A stretch of DNA of 64,000 nucleotides. Origin: Gemmiger formicilis (lineage in GTDB: Bacteria; Bacillota; Clostridia; Oscillospirales; Ruminococcaceae). The stretch is taken from contig NZ_FUYF01000005.1 in the NCBI RefSeq assembly GCF_900167555.1, positions 150,175 to 214,174 on the forward strand, read 5' to 3'. The notes beneath the pieces were generated by a model that did no database searches, was not told the DNA's origin, and worked only from the letters and a program-made list of their open reading frames with translations. The first letter of the stretch is position 1. Each line of letters begins with the position of its first letter. Positions 33,506-42,131 of the stretch are shown in pieces. The translations under genes were made by a program, and so were the position numbers.

Positions 33506-34441
33506 TTATTTTGCGCCGTTCAGGGCCGCAAAATACGCCTTGCTCTCGTCGGCGGCGTGGTGGATGAGGGCCGCCAGCTCGTCCATCGAATTGAACTTGC
33601 GCACCGGGCAGAAATATTTGTGAAATTCCAACACCGGCTGCTGACCGTAGACATTGCCGGAGAAGTCCGGCACAAACGTCTCGCAGGTCACGGCGGCGTT
33701 TTCACTGCTGTCCACCGTGGGGCGCTTGCCGATGCCGGTGGCTGCGGGCCGCCACTGGCCGTCCAGATAAATGCGGGTCAGGTAGACGCCCGCGCAGGGC
33801 TGGAGGGCCGCAGCGGGGTAGTTCTGGTTCAGCGTCGGCGTGCCGAGCTTTCCGCTGCCGATGCCCTTGCCGTGGACAACGGGCCAGTCGATGGCGTAGG
33901 GTGTGCCGAGCATGGCGTTGGCGTCGTCGAGACGGCCCTCCTCCAGCGCGGCGCGGATGCGGGTGGATGAGACGGTCTGCCCGCCGTACTGCGCCATCGG
34001 CACGATATGCACGCCGATGCCGAGAGGTGCGCAGAGCTCCCGCAGACGCTCCACGTTACCGGCGGCGCGGGCTCCAAACGTAAAGTTGTCGCCGCAGAAC
34101 AGCTGCTTTGCGTTAAAGCAGTCCACCAGCACCTTTTGCACAAAATCCTCCGGCGTCAGCGCACGGAACTCGTCAAACGGTGCCTCCTGGTATTCCTCGA
34201 TGCCTAAGCTTGCAACGCGGGCGTGCTTCTGCGGCAGCGAGAGGATGCGCCCGCCTTTCAGCGTACTGCTGGCGGGCAGCTCAAACGTGAAGGCCGCAGC
34301 GGTCAGACCGCCGGCCCGGGCGCATTCGACGGCAGCCCCCAGCACGGCGCGGTGGCCGCAGTGGACGCCGTCAAAATAGCCGAGCGCCACAGCACTGCCC
34401 TGCGGGGCGTGGATGGGCGTCAGCCTTTGATAAATTTGCAT
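33506..34441 (-). CDS. ribF: Bifunctional riboflavin kinase / FAD synthetase
   Basis: Makes FMN and FAD from riboflavin. Of its 311 residues, the N-terminal half is the nucleotidyltransferase domain with ALGYFDGVHCGHRAVL (HxGH His27-His30) and SSTRIRAALEEGRLDDA, and the C-terminal half the kinase with GIGSGKLGTPTLNQNYP (where family members have the G-x-GxPTAN motif) and GIGKRPTVD. ATG at 34439-34441 begins 7 bp after the truB stop, with AGGGG inside the end of truB, so translation is coupled. Part of the nusA operon. Confidence 0.95.
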   Translation of the reverse strand: MQIYQRLTPIHAPQGSAVALGYFDGVHCGHRAVLGAAVECARAGGLTAAAFTFELPASSTLKGGRILSLPQKHARVASLGIEEYQEAPFDEFRALTPEDFVQKVLVDCFNAKQLFCGDNFTFGARAAGNVERLRELCAPLGIGVHIVPMAQYGGQTVSSTRIRAALEEGRLDDANAMLGTPYAIDWPVVHGKGIGSGKLGTPTLNQNYPAAALQPCAGVYLTRIYLDGQWRPAATGIGKRPTVDSSENAAVTCETFVPDFSGNVYGQQPVLEFHKYFCPVRKFNSMDELAALIHHAADESKAYFAALNGAK

Positions 34442-34448
34442 TGGGCAG

Positions 34449-35342
34449 TCAGCCCCTTTCGCAAAATAGTTTTTCGACCTTGAGCACGCCGTCCTCGACG
34501 CTGGCCAGACCCAGAAACGCGCCGGTCTCATCGTAGGTGCGGTAGCGGCCATCGGCGGCAGCGTAATGGCTCGTCGGGCAGCCGTTGAGCAGGTGCGCCT
34601 TGACGCCGCTGTTGACGTGCAGGGCGGGCAGCGGCGTAAAGACTGACTCGATCGGCAGTATCCAGCCGTTGGTTTCGAGTTCCCCGTTCTCGGCGGCGGC
34701 TAAAATTTCCGGCAGTGTGTGGCACTGGGCCAGACTGAACACACCGGCCTGCGTGCGGCGCAGGGCGGACAGCGTGGCGGGCACGCCGAGGGCGTCGCCG
34801 ATCTCCTCGGCCAGCACGCGGATGTAGGTGCCCTTGGAGCAGGCGACGCGGACGGTGTATTCGTCGGGCGCAGGGCTGCCGAGGTATTCGATGTCATAGA
34901 TCGTGATGGGGCGGGGCGTGCGCTCAACGGTCTGGCCCTTGCGGGCAGCTTTATACAGCGGTTGGCCGTTGATTTTCACCGCGCTGTACATCGGCGGCAG
35001 CTGCATACGATCCCCGCGGAACTGCGGCAGTACGGCGCGCAGCTCGGCCTCCCCCACCGTGACGGGGGCAGTTTCCAGCGTCGTGCCGGTCACGTCGCCG
35101 GTGTCGGTGCGCAGGCCCAGACGCAGCGTAGCTTCGTAGGTTTTATCGTGGTCAAGCTGGCGGTCAGCGGCGGAGGTCGCCTTGCCGATAAACACCGCGA
35201 GCACACCGGTGGCCATAGGGTCCAGTGTGCCCGAGTGTCCCAGCTTGCGTGTGCCCAGTGCGCCGCGCAGCTTGGCCAGCACATCAAAGCTGGTCCAGCC
35301 TGCGGGCTTATCGACGGGCAGAATGCCGTTTGGCGTTTGCAT
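34449..35342 (-). CDS. truB: tRNA pseudouridine(55) synthase
   Basis: Isomerises U55 in the T-loop of tRNAs. The 297-residue protein begins NGILPVDKPAGWTSFDVLAK and has the catalytic Asp41 in GHSGTLDPMATGVL, the YEATLRLGLRTDTGDVTG block and a C-terminal PUA-like domain. It precedes ribF with a 7-bp gap. A family 3 repeat separates it from nrnA upstream. Confidence 0.97.
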   Translation of the reverse strand: MQTPNGILPVDKPAGWTSFDVLAKLRGALGTRKLGHSGTLDPMATGVLAVFIGKATSAADRQLDHDKTYEATLRLGLRTDTGDVTGTTLETAPVTVGEAELRAVLPQFRGDRMQLPPMYSAVKINGQPLYKAARKGQTVERTPRPITIYDIEYLGSPAPDEYTVRVACSKGTYIRVLAEEIGDALGVPATLSALRRTQAGVFSLAQCHTLPEILAAAENGELETNGWILPIESVFTPLPALHVNSGVKAHLLNGCPTSHYAAADGRYRTYDETGAFLGLASVEDGVLKVEKLFCERG

Positions 35343-35370
35343 AGCAGGGTTCCTTTTCTGTTGTGGATTT

Positions 35371-35520
35371 AAAGGCTTCCCCCTCGGGGGAAGCTGTCAC
35401 CGAAGGTGACTGATGAGGGCAGACTTTCCGCTATTGCCCGTTCATGAGCGGCCACGGGAACTCCCCCCCTCATCCGGCCTTGCTTCGCGCGGCCACCTTC
35501 CCCCAATGGGGGAAGGCTTT
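35371..35520. repeat. Family 3 repeat between nrnA and truB
   Basis: AAAGGCTTCCCCCTCGGGGG hairpin at one end, CTTCCCCCAATGGGGGAAGG at the other, with TGTCACCGAAGGTGACTGATGAGGG inside. It lies between two operon genes and could end transcripts in both directions. Confidence 0.78.
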
Positions 35521-36502
35521 ATTGCGCTTTCTCCGCGTCGGCGCGGTCCAGTTCCTTTTTGACTTCCTCGAGGATCGCGTGCTTGGCGTTGTCCGGGTTG
35601 CCGCTGATCTCGCAGCCGGCGGCGCGGGGATGCCCGCCGCCGCCAAGACGCCGCGCAATGTTGCAGGCGTTGGTGTCGTGCCCGGTGCGCACACTGATCT
35701 TGAAGCTGCCGTCCTTCTGCTGGCGCAGGGTCAGACCGACCTCGACGCCCTCGATGGAGCGCGGCAGGCTCGTCAGATCCTCCAGCTCGGCCCCGGCCAC
35801 ACCTGCGGCCTGGATCTGGTCCCAGGTCAGGCAGATGAGCGCACAGCGGTCATCGTAGTAAAACTCCAGGCTTTCTAAAGCCATGCGTTCCGCGATGACC
35901 CGCGCGTGGGAGCGGCTCTCGAACAGACGCTCGTTCAGCCTTTCCACGTCGGCTCCGGCCTCGATCAGAGCCGCTGCCGCCTTGTGGGTCTCCGCCGTCG
36001 TGTTGCTGAACCGGAAGCAGCCGGTGTCCGTTGCCACACCCGTATACAGGCAGGAGGCAATTTCCGGCGTGATCTTCGCGCCCATCTCGGGGATGAGCGT
36101 CGTCAGCAGCTCGGCAGATGCGGCAGCCCCGGCGTCCACCAGCGTCTCATAGGCATAACCGCTGTTCGAGCCGTGGTGGTCGATGCACAGATTGACATGC
36201 TCGGCGTATTCCTGAATGTTGTTGCGTTCGCCAAAAAGCTGAATGCCCGCAACATCCACCGCCACCACAAACGCGGGGCGGAAGCTGCCGTCAAACACCG
36301 TGATGGGCATGTAGTCATACATGGCAGGGATCGGATCACTGCACAGCACGGCGGCATTTTTGCCCAGCTGCTGAAGCGCCAGGCAGAGCGCCGTGCCTGA
36401 GCCGATGGTGTCACCGTCGGGGTTTTTATGGCACAAAATCAGGATGTCATCTGCAGCAAGCAGACGCGAAACAACCGTCTCGCGGTCTACGTTCTGAGTC
36501 AT
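35519..36502 (-). CDS. nrnA: Bifunctional oligoribonuclease / PAP phosphatase NrnA (DHH-DHHA1)
   Basis: Degrades 2-5 base RNA oligomers and, in some species, pAp. The 327-residue protein has the DHH-family metal motifs: His25 with Asp29 and Asp31 (HKNPDGDTIGS), Asp83 (AVDVAG) and DHHG at 108-111, then a DHHA1 domain ending in GGGGHPRAAGCEI. It lies between rbfA and truB, the usual Firmicutes place. Its stop touches the family 3 repeat. Confidence 0.93.
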   Translation of the reverse strand: MTQNVDRETVVSRLLAADDILILCHKNPDGDTIGSGTALCLALQQLGKNAAVLCSDPIPAMYDYMPITVFDGSFRPAFVVAVDVAGIQLFGERNNIQEYAEHVNLCIDHHGSNSGYAYETLVDAGAAASAELLTTLIPEMGAKITPEIASCLYTGVATDTGCFRFSNTTAETHKAAAALIEAGADVERLNERLFESRSHARVIAERMALESLEFYYDDRCALICLTWDQIQAAGVAGAELEDLTSLPRSIEGVEVGLTLRQQKDGSFKISVRTGHDTNACNIARRLGGGGHPRAAGCEISGNPDNAKHAILEEVKKELDRADAEKAQ

Positions 36503-36529
36503 AGGTTCCTCTTTTCTAACTGGGCTGCT

Positions 36530-36895
36530 TTACTCTGCGTCAGAGTCAGGCTCAATGTCCAGCTCACCCAGCAGCTTGTTGATGTGCGCGGCATAGGCTG
36601 CGCCTTCATCTTTGACGAATACAAAGCGCGGTGCCTTGCGGATGTGCATCCGGCGGCTGACCTCGGTGCGGACATGGCCGGACGCCTTATTCAGCGCCTT
36701 GACCACCGGCTCCGGGCCGCCCTCACGGCCCATGACGCTGATGTAGACCTTGGCCTGATCGAGGTCGGGGGTCACATCCAGACGGGTCACGGTCAGCAGA
36801 CCGCCCGTCACACGGGGGTCCTTCATCTCGCCGATGATGGCGATCAGCTCACGCTTCATATCCTGGGCCATACGGCCATGGTTTTTGGTTGGCAT
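36530..36895 (-). CDS. rbfA: 30S ribosome-binding factor RbfA
   Basis: Assembly factor for the small ribosomal subunit; binds near helix 1 of 16S rRNA. The 121-residue KH-like protein has KDPRVTGGLLTVTRLDVTPD and the AKVYISV strand. It starts 17 bp after infB, inside the nusA operon. Ordinary length and sequence. Confidence 0.95.
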   Translation of the reverse strand: MPTKNHGRMAQDMKRELIAIIGEMKDPRVTGGLLTVTRLDVTPDLDQAKVYISVMGREGGPEPVVKALNKASGHVRTEVSRRMHIRKAPRFVFVKDEGAAYAAHINKLLGELDIEPDSDAE

Positions 36896-36912
36896 TTACT
36901 TTACCTCTGCAA

Positions 36913-39366
36913 TCAATCGCGGTACTCCTCCATCTTGAAGCACTCAAAGACGTCGCCTTCCTTGATGTCCTGGAACTTGGCCAGGGTGATGCCGCACTCA
37001 AAGCCCGCGGCAACCTCCTTGGCGTCATCCTTGAAGCGCTTCAGGCTGGCGATGGAATCCTCGCAGATGACGATGCCGTCACGGACCAGACGCAGCTGTG
37101 CGTCGCGGGTGATCTTGCCGTCGGTAACGCGGCAGCCTGCGACGGTGCCGACGCTGGAGATCTTGTAGACCTGGCGGACCTGGGCCTCGCCCAGGGCGAC
37201 CTCGCGGACCTTCGGGGCCAGCATGCCCTTCATAGCGTCGGAGACATCGTTGATGGCGTCGTAGATGACGCGGTACATACGCATCTCAACGCCGGTCTGC
37301 TCAGCCTCGGCCTTGGCGACGGCGTCGGGACGGACGTTGAAGCCGATGATGATGGCGTTGGACGCATCGGCCAGAGAGACGTCGGACTTGGAGATGGCAC
37401 CGACACCCGCATGGATGACGCGGACGCGGACCTCGTCGTTGGAGATCTTCTCGAGGCTCTGCTTGACGGCCTCGGCGGAGCCCTGGACGTCCGCTTTGAC
37501 GATGATGGGCAGCTCCTTCATATCGTTGGCAGCCATCTGGTCAAACAGGTTATCCAGCGTGACCTTGGTGTAGGCGGCAAACTGCTTCTCCTTGGCCTCG
37601 GCGGTGCGCTTGTCAGCCAGCTCACGGGCGAGGCGCTCGTCCTCGACAGCCTCGAACAGCTCGCCGGCCTCGGGGACCTCGGTCAAGCCGGTGATCTCAA
37701 CAGGCGTGGACGGGCCGGCCTCGGTGATCTCCTGGCCCTTGTCGTTGCGCATCGTGCGGACACGGCCCACAGCGGTACCGGCGATCAGGCAGTCGCCCTT
37801 GTGCAGGGTGCCGTTCTGGACCAGTAGAGTTGCGATGGGACCCTGGCCCTTGTCCAGACGGGCCTCGACGACAGCGCCCTTGCCGCGGCGGCTCGGGTTG
37901 GCCTTCAGCTCCATGACCTCGGCCTCGAGAACGATACGCTCGAGCAGGTCGCTGATGCCCATGCCGGTGACGGCGGACACAGGGATGCAGGCGACGTCGC
38001 CGCCCCAGTCCTCGGGCACGATCTCGTACTTTGTCAGCTGCTCCTTGACGCGCTCCGGGTTGGCGGTGGGCTTATCCATCTTGTTGATGGCGACGATCAG
38101 CTTGACGTTGGCGGCCTTGGCGTGGTTGATGGACTCGATGGTCTGGGGCATGATGCCGTCATCGGCAGCGACGACCAGGACCGCAATGTCGGTCATGTTC
38201 GCGCCGCGGGCACGCATCGAGGTGAACGCCTCGTGGCCCGGGGTGTCCAGGAAGGTGATGACGCTGTCATTGCTCTTGACCTGGTACGCGCCGATGGCCT
38301 GGGTGATGCCGCCGGCCTCACCCTTGGTGACATTGGTCTTGCGGATAGCGTCCAGAATGGAGGTCTTGCCGTGGTCGACGTGGCCCATGACGACAACGAC
38401 GGGCGGACGCTCGACCAGATCGGCAGCGTTGTCCTCCTCCTGCACGAACAGGCGCTCCTCGATGGAGACGTGGACCTCATGCTCGACCTTGGCATGGAAC
38501 TCCTCGGCGATCAGGGCCGCGGTGTCGAAATCGACAACGTCGGAGATGGCGTGCATCTCGCCCATCTGCATGAACTTGGCAACGACCTTGGCGGCGCTCT
38601 GCTTCAGACGGGTGGCCAGCTCGCCGACGGTGATCTCGTCGGGGATGGAGATCTTCAGCTGCGCGTTGCGGGCCTTTTCCAGCTGGATGCGCTGCAGGCG
38701 CTCGGCCTCGGTCTCGCGGCGGCGGCCAAACTGCTGGCCGCGGCGGTTGTTGCGGTTGTTGAACTTTTCTTTCTTGCCGGTGGGCTGGTTCTTGCGCTTG
38801 CTGGGCATGTTGCGGCTGTCGGCCAGGTCGTCATAGCGGGCGTTGAACTTGTCAACGTTCACGTCGACGGTGCGGGTGTCAACGGACACCTGCGCGCGGT
38901 TGACCTGGACCTGCTCGGTCTTGACAGGCTCTTTAATGCCGGTATCGGCGGCCAGCTCCTGCAGGGTGACGCGCTTCTCGCTGCGCTTTTCCGCCTGCTT
39001 CTCGGGCTTGCGGCTGTCTTTCTTCTGCTCGGGCTTCGGCTCCTTCTTGGCGGCGGGCTTGGGCTGCTCCGCAGGCTTGGGCTCGGCAGCGGGCTTCTGG
39101 GCTGCGGCGGGCTGCTTCTTCGGCTCGGGCTTCTTTTCTGCCTTCGGGGCCGGGGCAGGCTCCTTGCCGCTGGCAAGGTAGGCGTCGAGGCTGTCCTCGG
39201 CGTTCTCGCGGGTCAGGGTCTCCAGCAGGACGTTGAGCTCTTTTTCCTCAAACGTGCCGGCGGTCTTATAGGCTTCGCCGGTCACGCCGGAAACGGTCTC
39301 AACGACCTTTTTGGCGGGCATGCCGAACTCCTTGGCAACATCAGCAATCTTGTATTTAAAATCCAT
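36913..39366 (-). CDS. infB: Translation initiation factor IF-2
   Basis: GTPase that places fMet-tRNA on the 30S subunit. Of its 817 residues, 1-55 form an N-terminal IF2N domain, 66-210 a Lys/Pro/Ala/Glu-rich disordered linker, and 240-300 a second IF2N-type domain, followed by the GTPase with G1 GHVDHGKT (328-335), G3 DTPGHE (374-379) and G4 NKMD, and the fMet-tRNA-binding C-terminus. ATG at 39364-39366. It lies between ylxQ and rbfA as usual. Confidence 0.98.
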   Translation of the reverse strand: MDFKYKIADVAKEFGMPAKKVVETVSGVTGEAYKTAGTFEEKELNVLLETLTRENAEDSLDAYLASGKEPAPAPKAEKKPEPKKQPAAAQKPAAEPKPAEQPKPAAKKEPKPEQKKDSRKPEKQAEKRSEKRVTLQELAADTGIKEPVKTEQVQVNRAQVSVDTRTVDVNVDKFNARYDDLADSRNMPSKRKNQPTGKKEKFNNRNNRRGQQFGRRRETEAERLQRIQLEKARNAQLKISIPDEITVGELATRLKQSAAKVVAKFMQMGEMHAISDVVDFDTAALIAEEFHAKVEHEVHVSIEERLFVQEEDNAADLVERPPVVVVMGHVDHGKTSILDAIRKTNVTKGEAGGITQAIGAYQVKSNDSVITFLDTPGHEAFTSMRARGANMTDIAVLVVAADDGIMPQTIESINHAKAANVKLIVAINKMDKPTANPERVKEQLTKYEIVPEDWGGDVACIPVSAVTGMGISDLLERIVLEAEVMELKANPSRRGKGAVVEARLDKGQGPIATLLVQNGTLHKGDCLIAGTAVGRVRTMRNDKGQEITEAGPSTPVEITGLTEVPEAGELFEAVEDERLARELADKRTAEAKEKQFAAYTKVTLDNLFDQMAANDMKELPIIVKADVQGSAEAVKQSLEKISNDEVRVRVIHAGVGAISKSDVSLADASNAIIIGFNVRPDAVAKAEAEQTGVEMRMYRVIYDAINDVSDAMKGMLAPKVREVALGEAQVRQVYKISSVGTVAGCRVTDGKITRDAQLRLVRDGIVICEDSIASLKRFKDDAKEVAAGFECGITLAKFQDIKEGDVFECFKMEEYRD

Positions 39367-39384
39367 ATAGTGTGGTCCTCCTCA

Positions 39385-39687
39385 TCAAAGGTATTTTGCG
39401 CACAGCTGTGCAAGGTGTTCGTCGGTCACGCCGAACACGGCGGCGGGCTTGGGGGTAAGCATGGCCAGGTCAGCGCTGGTCAGGGGCATCTGCTCGCAGG
39501 CGACGATGCCGTCGCAGGCGTCCTTCATATGGCTGACCGTGCGCTCACTGGCGTCCGAGGTAAGCAGCACCAGGGCCACTTTGCCGCGCAGTGCGTTTTC
39601 CTGTACGCGGTCATACCCGTGCAGCAGCTTGCCGGCCTTGCGGCACAGCCCCAGTGCACCCAGCAGCGGGTGCTGATCGTTATTCAT
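39385..39687 (-). CDS. YlxQ, L7Ae/L30e-like RNA-binding protein
   Basis: A 100-residue protein of the L7Ae/L30e/S12e/Gadd45 family, the YlxQ type always found between ylxR and infB; it is thought to bind kink-turn-like RNA, but its role is unclear. Seen: LLGALGLCRKAGKLLHGYD and KVALVLLTSDASERT. The ATG at 39685-39687 has AGGAGG upstream and overlaps the ylxR end by 8 bp; the 11 residues upstream in frame are not part of it. Confidence 0.88.
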   Translation of the reverse strand: MNNDQHPLLGALGLCRKAGKLLHGYDRVQENALRGKVALVLLTSDASERTVSHMKDACDGIVACEQMPLTSADLAMLTPKPAAVFGVTDEHLAQLCAKYL

Positions 39688-39988
39688 GGCTCGCCGCCTC
39701 CTTTGCACTTTGCTCCGCACAGGCGATCTCCTCGGTCAGGCGGTCATAGATACCGTCCGGGATGGGGACCTCAAATGTGCGTTCGAGCCGCTTGGCCTTG
39801 CGCGCCTTGGCAAGGCAGGCAGCCGAGGGGCACAGATACGCGCCGCGTCCCGGTGCCTTGCCGCGCAGATCAATACTGATCTCGCCCTCGGGGCTGCGCA
39901 CGACGCGCACCAGTTCGCGCTTGGGGCGCTGGGCATTACAGCCCACGCACCGGCGCACGGGGATCTTTTTTTGCTTTAGCTGCTGCAA
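39680..39988 (-). CDS. YlxR family RNA-binding protein (TTG start)
   Basis: A 102-residue YlxR (DUF448) protein, a small basic RNA-binding protein encoded next to nusA; in Bacillus and Clostridioides it affects transcription or RNase P. Marks are the RRCVGC motif (VRRCVGCNAQRPKRELVRVV) and GKAPGRGAYLCPSAACL. No ATG fits: I choose TTG at 39986-39988, eight bases after GAGG. An ATG 12 bases further upstream is out of frame. The longer frame to 40096 reads through a repeat and is rejected. Confidence 0.82.
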   Translation of the reverse strand: MQQLKQKKIPVRRCVGCNAQRPKRELVRVVRSPEGEISIDLRGKAPGRGAYLCPSAACLAKARKAKRLERTFEVPIPDGIYDRLTEEIACAEQSAKEAASHE

Positions 39989-40008
39989 CTGGCAGACCTC
40001 ATTTCTAG

Positions 40009-40222
40009 AGAATAGATAAGAGATAAAAGATAAAAAATATAGTAGACCGAGGCGCTGCACGCCGCTCGAAATTGCTCTGCCGCCGTAGGGGCGCATTCTA
40101 TATGCGCCCGTGCTGCCTTACGGGAGCGGGCCGGGCGGATATAGAATCCGCCCCTACGGTTTTGGCCCTGCCAAAACTCCACATTTTATATTATCTTTTA
40201 TCTATTATCTTTTATCTTTATT
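40009..40222. repeat. Family 1 element inside AT-rich inverted flanks (ylxR-nusA gap)
   Basis: The core at 40085-40157 has GTAGGGGCGCATTCTATATG and ...GGATATAGAATCCGCCCCTAC arms. It is bracketed by AT-rich tracts that are partial inverted copies: AGATAAGAGATAAAAGATAA (from about 40011) and TTATCTTTTATCTATTATCT (from about 40194). This makes the whole look like a mobile miniature element. Confidence 0.7.
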
Positions 40223-40224
40223 AT

Positions 40225-41298
40225 TTATTCCTCGTCCTCGCCGTAGTAGCCGGACTCGGGGCGGATGTCAATATTATAGCCGGTCAGATGGGCGCACAGG
40301 CGCACATTCTGGCCCTTGTTGCCGATAGCCAGGCTCAGCTGGTGGTCGGGCACGGTCACGCGGCAGCTCTTGGTCTCGCCGGGCAGCAGTTCGACCTTGA
40401 CGACCTTGGCCGGGGACAGGGCCGCGGAGATAAACTCGGTGATGTCCTCGCTCCAGCGGATGACATCGATCTTCTCGCCGTTCAGCTCCTGGACGATCTT
40501 CTCGACGCGGACGCCGCGGGCACCGATGCAGGCACCGACGGGATCGACATCGGGGTTCTTGCTCCAGACAGCCAGCTTGGTGCGGGCACCGGCCTCACGG
40601 GCGATGGCCTTGACCTCAACGGTGCCGTCGTAGATTTCGGGGACCTCCAGCTCAAACATACGCTTGACCAGGCCGGGATGGGTGCGGCTGATGGTGACGC
40701 GGGGGCCGCGGTCCGTTGCCAGTACATCCACGACATAGACCTGCACGGTCTGGCCCTCGGTGAAGGTCTCGCCGGGGACCTGCTCGTTGCGGGGCAGCAC
40801 AGCGCTGCCGCCCTTGCCCAGATCCAGCACAACGTTGCCGCGCTCGGGGTCTATGGAGACGACGGTGGCGGCGATCAGCTCATGTGCGCGGGACTGCATC
40901 TCGCTGCACTGCAGGTTGCGCTCACCCTCGCGCAGGCCCTGACGGATGACGTGCTTTGCGGTCTGGGCAGCAATGCGGCCAAACTCCTTGGTCTTGAGGG
41001 GCGTGACCATGCGCTGGCCGACCTTGTAGCTCTTGCGGACCTTCTGGGCATCCTCCAGGCTGACCTGGGTGTGGGGGTTCTCGACCTCCTCCACGATGTC
41101 ACGCAGCAGGCTGGCACGGAACGCGCCGAGCTCGGGGTCAATGTCCACAACGACGTTGTCGTCCTCGACCTCGTAGTCCTTCTTGACCGCAATGACGATG
41201 GCCGCCTTGATCTTGTCGATCAGGTAGTCCTCGGGCAGGCCGCGCTCCTTTTCCAGTGCAGAAAGGGCCTCAAAAAATTCGTTGTTCGCAGTAGCCAT
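40225..41298 (-). CDS. nusA: Transcription termination/antitermination protein NusA
   Basis: Binds RNA polymerase and the nascent RNA; promotes pausing and termination or antitermination. The 357-residue protein has the N-terminal polymerase-binding domain (about 1-125), S1 (135-200), and two KH domains (GACIGARGVRVEKIVQELNGE and SLAIGNKGQNVRLCAHLTGY). It lacks the C-terminal acidic repeats of E. coli, as is normal for Firmicutes. ATG at 41296-41298 after GGAGG. It lies between rimP and ylxR, but both flanking gaps hold long repeats (236 and 197 bp). Confidence 0.97.
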   Translation of the reverse strand: MATANNEFFEALSALEKERGLPEDYLIDKIKAAIVIAVKKDYEVEDDNVVVDIDPELGAFRASLLRDIVEEVENPHTQVSLEDAQKVRKSYKVGQRMVTPLKTKEFGRIAAQTAKHVIRQGLREGERNLQCSEMQSRAHELIAATVVSIDPERGNVVLDLGKGGSAVLPRNEQVPGETFTEGQTVQVYVVDVLATDRGPRVTISRTHPGLVKRMFELEVPEIYDGTVEVKAIAREAGARTKLAVWSKNPDVDPVGACIGARGVRVEKIVQELNGEKIDVIRWSEDITEFISAALSPAKVVKVELLPGETKSCRVTVPDHQLSLAIGNKGQNVRLCAHLTGYNIDIRPESGYYGEDEE

Positions 41299-41388
41299 GT
41301 TTCTGGTTTCCTCCCAATTATATTTCAAGTACACGCAATACAGTAGTTACAATCGCTCTCTTGCCTTCCCTTTAAAGGGTTTGCCTCC

Positions 41389-41474
41389 GTAGGGGCCGGA
41401 CATGTCCGGCCCTGCACAGAAGGGCAAAATCGAGTTTGCGGGAAAGCCGCGGGCCGGGCATGCCCGGCCCCTAC
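41389..41474. repeat. Family 2 inverted repeat between rimP and nusA
   Basis: GTAGGGGCCGGACATGTCCG arm and GGGCCGGGCATGCCCGGCCC...CTAC arm, inverted, 86 bp end to end, inside an operon. Confidence 0.85.
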
Positions 41475-41495
41475 AAGACAGCCCCGCAGGTCAAA

Positions 41496-41993
41496 TCAGC
41501 CGAACAGATCCTCGTCGTCGCAGAGCTTGACGTAGCCGGCGCTCTTGACGGGGAAGGCGTAGGTCTCCTCCCCGTCGGTCAGGGTCACATTGCCGTCGGC
41601 ATCCAGCCCCTGCAGGATACCCGCATAGTCGCGGCGGCCCTGCTCGTCGGGGCGGATCAGATGCGCCGCGCACTTCTGGCCCTTGAGCTGCTCGTAGTGT
41701 TCGGGGCGGGTCAGGCGGCGGCCCAGGCCCGGGCTGCCGACCTCGAGGTAGTAGCTCTGTTCAATGGGGTCTGCCTCGTCCAGCAGCGGATCAATGGCGC
41801 GGGAGACAGCCTCGCAGGTGTCAGTGTCCAGCGGCTCATCGCGGTCGATCAGCACGCGCAGGAACCAATCCGGGCCCTCCTTTTCAAAGCGGACATCCCA
41901 CAGGCGCAGGTCCATCCCCTCAACAACGGGGCGGACGAGCGCTTCGACGACCTTGACCGCGCTGCCCTGCTGCGGTTTACCGGGTTTTGCCAT
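41496..41993 (-). CDS. rimP: Ribosome maturation factor RimP
   Basis: Assembly factor for the 30S subunit, 165 residues. Marks are the N-terminal alpha/beta domain with VVEALVRPVVEGMDLRLWDV, CEAVSRAIDPLLDEADPI and YYLEVGSPGLGRRLTRPEHY, then a small SH3-like domain. ATG at 41991-41993; the longer frame to 42095 runs through the terminator hairpin of the leader. First gene of the nusA operon, with a promoter at 42067-42095 and a hairpin plus U-run only 18 bases before the start. Confidence 0.95.
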   Translation of the reverse strand: MAKPGKPQQGSAVKVVEALVRPVVEGMDLRLWDVRFEKEGPDWFLRVLIDRDEPLDTDTCEAVSRAIDPLLDEADPIEQSYYLEVGSPGLGRRLTRPEHYEQLKGQKCAAHLIRPDEQGRRDYAGILQGLDADGNVTLTDGEETYAFPVKSAGYVKLCDDEDLFG

Positions 41994-42010
41994 AAAAATG
42001 CTCCAATCAT

Positions 42011-42041
42011 AAAAAGAAAGCGGACCTTGCGGCCCACTTTC
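42011..42041 (-). terminator. Attenuator-type terminator in the rimP-nusA leader
   Basis: Minus strand GAAAGTGGGCC-GCAA-GGTCCGCTTTC stem (9 of 11 Watson-Crick pairs plus two wobbles), followed at once by TTTTT (42011-42015). It occupies about bases +20 to +50 of the predicted operon leader and ends 18 bases before the rimP ATG. Confidence 0.8.
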
Positions 42042-42066
42042 AGTAAAATCATCATCGAACACTAAG

Positions 42067-42095
42067 AATATACCATACTCTGCCGCAAAAAGCAA
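42067..42095 (-). promoter_or_regulatory. Promoter of the nusA operon
   Basis: Minus strand TTGCTT (42090-42095), 17-bp spacer and TATATT (42067-42072). The predicted leader is about 66 bases and is mostly the hairpin at 42011-42041. Confidence 0.65.
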
Positions 42096-42131
42096 GCCCC
42101 TGCAGCGGGATTTTGCCTTTTATCGGGCTTT

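Noticed and set aside
41849..42055. Leader peptide ORF over the rimP attenuator
   Set aside because: The frame would start almost at the transcript end without ribosome site and runs out of frame through rimP; composition is that of a shadow frame.
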